This document shows, piece by piece, positions 23,099 to 24,786 of a stretch of DNA of 24,786 nt (position 1 is the stretch's first letter; each line of letters starts with the position of its first letter). A program made the position numbers and the translations under genes. Where the stretch lies: assembly GCA_003483745.1 (NCBI GenBank), contig DMYD01000001.1, positions 1-24,786 on the forward strand. The letters run 5' to 3'. The notes beneath the pieces were generated by a model. That model was not told where the DNA came from and did not search any database. It was given only the letters and a program-made list of their open reading frames with translations. This stretch comes from Roseburia sp. GTDB lineage: Bacteria; Bacillota; Clostridia; Lachnospirales; Lachnospiraceae.

Positions 23099-23787
23099 TG
23101 ACAGATCAGTTTTACGGTGAAGAATCGATCAAAATAAAGCAGACAGCAAAGACAGGCTGGGTACAGTCCGAATTCAGGGAACAGGAAAGGTACCGCAGAA
23201 ATTATTATGGCACGATTTTTCTTGAAATTCTGCTGGATAAAATGCAGCGGAAAGAAAACGTGCTGTATATCGAGACAGTCAGGGCACCGCGGGTTGTGCG
23301 GGTGAAGCGTAGAAAAAAAGAGCCGGATCCGAAAAATTGCAACGTGGTGGAAAAGCAAAATGAATCTGTCGCAAAAAACTGTGATGAGCATAAGTCGAAA
23401 GAACCGGCTGCATCCGGGGGGTGGTCTGTGCAGTCCGTACAGAATGTGCAGGATATGCCGGTCATGCCGGAAATAAGACTGTCCAATGAACCGGCGGAGC
23501 GGCTGCAGAAGGGGCGTTCGGGACTTGGGATAAATATTGAAATGCCGCCTGAAAGTCGGAACGTGGACAATAGTCAGGGTGGAAACCAATATTCTATGGA
23601 GCATTCTATGAGGTCTTCCATGGAAGTCTCCAAAGAATATTCCATGAATGTTTCAAAAACCGGGATGGCTTCGATTTCTGGAGAAACGATCCTAGTGTGG
23701 GCATCGGGAGATATTTTAGAACTGTCTGTGATGTCGGAGCTGCCGGAAATATCGGGAAATTATAATGCACGGGCGTGCATGGTGTAA
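23098..23787 (+). CDS. Unrecognised protein coupled to the FliD-like gene
   Basis: 229 residues, no family recognised. The ATG shares one base with the stop of the FliD-like gene (TAATG), so the two are translationally coupled. The first 65 residues look ordered and charged (RNYYGTIFLEILLDKMQRKE), followed by a basic stretch VKRRKKEPD. Residues about 75-195 are low complexity, rich in Ser, Glu, Asn, Met and Val, with repeated SVQ/NVQ and YSM/HSM/YSM motifs. A short hydrophobic, beta-like end follows (ETILVWASGDILELSVMSEL). No signal peptide or membrane segment. Cytoplasmic partner, chaperone or export factor of its neighbour is an inference from coupling only. Confidence 0.55.
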   Translation: MTDQFYGEESIKIKQTAKTGWVQSEFREQERYRRNYYGTIFLEILLDKMQRKENVLYIETVRAPRVVRVKRRKKEPDPKNCNVVEKQNESVAKNCDEHKSKEPAASGGWSVQSVQNVQDMPVMPEIRLSNEPAERLQKGRSGLGINIEMPPESRNVDNSQGGNQYSMEHSMRSSMEVSKEYSMNVSKTGMASISGETILVWASGDILELSVMSELPEISGNYNARACMV

Positions 23788-23805
23788 AAATGCCCTCTCT
23801 TTTTT
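23771..23805 (+). terminator. Possible terminator of the FliD-like cassette
   Basis: GGG and GCAT (23771-23780) can pair with ATGC and CC (23790-23795), with a bulge, followed by TCTC and a T-run to 23805. The left arm lies in the last codons of the gene at 23098. Weak, but well placed. Confidence 0.35.
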
Positions 23806-23820
23806 GTGCAGTCTGCACAA
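23804..23820. repeat. Perfect 17-bp palindrome
   Basis: TTGTGCAG-T-CTGCACAA, perfect over 8+1+8, just after the cassette and before the Rpn remnant. A second dyad, ATGCACG-GG-CGTGCAT (23765-23780), lies 24 bases upstream within the end of the gene. The function is unknown. The rest of 23821-23923 shows nothing I can support. Confidence 0.5.
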
Positions 23821-23923
23821 GAAATTTCAAATCAGTTGCATACGAAGAATGACGTATGCTAAGATAAATCAAAGCATATTTCTACCGTGTGAACAGTTGC
23901 ATTTGATTCACATGACCATAAGG

Positions 23924-24625
23924 ATGACACATCCGTCTACATTTCAAAAAACATTTCAGAAATCTATGCTTTTTATCCACAAAAATGAAAAGCAGGAGAT
24001 CTGGATGAGCCTCCTGCACATAGGAGGAATTGAATATCAGCAGTATGTGGATGATAAGTCCCTGTATTCGTCCCGGGTACAGAAGATACCGGCACCGAAA
24101 TTTATGGTATTTTACAATGGAACGGATGCAGTGGATGACCGGGTGGAAATTCGACTGTCAAACGCTTATGAGCATCTGGTCGGTGAGCCAGACTTAGAGT
24201 TAAAAGTCCTGATGTTAAACGTAAACGAAGGGCACAATAAAGAACTGATGGAACAGTGCAAAACATTGAAGGAATATGCCATTTATGTAGCGAGAGTCCG
24301 AAAATATGCATCTGAGATGAATTTAAACGATGCAGTTGCACGGGCAATCGATGAATGTATCAAAGAAGGAATTTTAGTGGAATTTCTTCGGAAGAATCGT
24401 TCGGAGGTAAAGATGGTGAGTATTTTGGAATATGATAAAGAGTGGGAAGAGAAGAAGCTCCGAAAGGCAGAGTATGAGGCTGGCAAAACTGACGGAATCG
24501 AGATCGCAGAAGAGAGAATGATCCATAATATGGTTAAGCTGGATTTCCCAATAGAAAAAATTGCAGAAGTAACTGGAAAATCGCCATTGGAAATAGAACA
24601 ATATTTACAATCGAACAGACAATAA
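23924..24625 (+). CDS. Rpn/PD-(D/E)XK transposase-like protein with an internal deletion
   Basis: About 233 residues if started at MTHPSTFQKTF; no clear ribosome site. The frame is open further up, but that part looks non-coding. TFQKTFQKSMLFIHKNEKQE resembles the N-terminus of Rpn-family nucleases/putative transposases, and from YVDDKSLYSSRVQKIPAPKF (FYNGT, LKVLMLNVNEGHN, CKTLKEYAIYV) the C-terminal two thirds match well. The middle part, which in relatives holds the catalytic Asp and a YEHQS-type motif, is missing (roughly 60-90 residues; usual length about 290-330). A later ATG at 24005 with AGGAG 6 bases upstream would give 206 residues lacking the N-terminus. Probably an inactive relic that kept its frame. 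Confidence 0.6.
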   Translation: MTHPSTFQKTFQKSMLFIHKNEKQEIWMSLLHIGGIEYQQYVDDKSLYSSRVQKIPAPKFMVFYNGTDAVDDRVEIRLSNAYEHLVGEPDLELKVLMLNVNEGHNKELMEQCKTLKEYAIYVARVRKYASEMNLNDAVARAIDECIKEGILVEFLRKNRSEVKMVSILEYDKEWEEKKLRKAEYEAGKTDGIEIAEERMIHNMVKLDFPIEKIAEVTGKSPLEIEQYLQSNRQ

Positions 24626-24696
24626 ATATTTTAAAAAGATTACGGAAACTGTTGATAAAACTATATAAAAAAATAATGAAATGAACAGTAAATAAC

Positions 24697-24758
24697 AAAA
24701 TCCTCTGTAAACAGAAAAACAGGTGGCAAATAGCACCTGGCTGTTTGCAGAGGATTTT
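24697..24758. terminator. Strong hairpin, probably a bidirectional terminator
   Basis: AAAATCCTCTGTAAACAG (24697-24714) pairs with CTGTTTGCAGAGGATTTT (24741-24758) over 18 bp with one G-U pair. An inner stem CAGGTG/CACCTG (24720-24739) adds to it. T-rich on both sides. Confidence 0.7.
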
Positions 24759-24759
24759 A

Positions 24760-24786
24760 TTATTCGTCAATTGTAACCTGAGATTC
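24760..24786 (-). CDS. Possible C-terminus of a minus-strand gene cut by the window edge
   Basis: Read on the minus strand, the last bases give ESQVTIDE followed by TAA (24762-24760), directly before the strong hairpin, which would be its terminator. Eight codons are far too few to identify a product, and chance cannot be ruled out. Confidence 0.3.
   Translation of the reverse strand, partial: ESQVTIDE

Noticed and set aside
24534..24770. 78-codon minus-strand frame at the right end
   Set aside because: It crosses the terminator hairpin and the end of the Rpn-like gene, is rich in Phe/Ile/Leu from AT-rich sequence, and has no ribosome site.

Overview
The window reads as chromosome of a motile, anaerobic Lachnospiraceae-type Firmicute (Roseburia/Agathobacter-like). 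This is inferred from moderate AT content, strong GGAGG-type ribosome sites, a tryptophan T-box, an NfnAB-type transhydrogenase, a YtrA-type GntR operon, and flagellar and chemotaxis traits. I could run no database search, so family names rest on recognised motifs.

Layout. 1-2175 is the 3' part of alaS. A chemoreceptor with almost no extracellular domain follows (2250-3539), then a CBM/Big2 remnant of a secreted protein (3612-4241), rpsU (4384-4560) and a PilZ protein (4821-5375). A LUD-domain protein (minus) and a homodimeric ABC exporter (plus) diverge at about 6200. 8133-10297 holds two G3E GTPases in tandem: a CobW-type protein with a large His-rich repeat, and a divergent paralogue that appears fused to a YcgQ/DUF1980-like C-terminus. 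A double-domain bacteriohemerythrin (minus) ends the first half.

11430-14791 is a tryptophan uptake operon, trpXYZ. A T-box leader with a TGG specifier codon and a clear terminator precedes it. Four evenly spaced palindromes lie between that terminator and trpX. Then come nfnAB (14981-17275, electron-bifurcating ferredoxin:NADP+ oxidoreductase) and a CtpE-like P-type ATPase with an unusual N-terminal extension (17465-20095).

20183-22076 (minus) is a GntR/ABC ATPase/ABC permease operon of the YtrA type. Divergent to it is a cassette of two genes (22334-23787) preceded by a near-consensus flagellar sigma-D (sigma-28) promoter: a protein resembling only the C-terminal part of the flagellar cap protein FliD, and an unrecognised partner. 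I consider this the best candidate for something undescribed. An internally deleted Rpn/PD-(D/E)XK transposase-like gene and a terminator close the window; a minus-strand gene may begin to enter at the right edge.

The genes mix housekeeping (alaS, rpsU), motility and signalling (MCP, PilZ, sigma-D cassette, hemerythrin), metal handling (G3E pair, P-type ATPase), amino acid uptake (trpXYZ) and redox balance (nfnAB). No tRNA, rRNA, CRISPR array or intact insertion sequence was seen.
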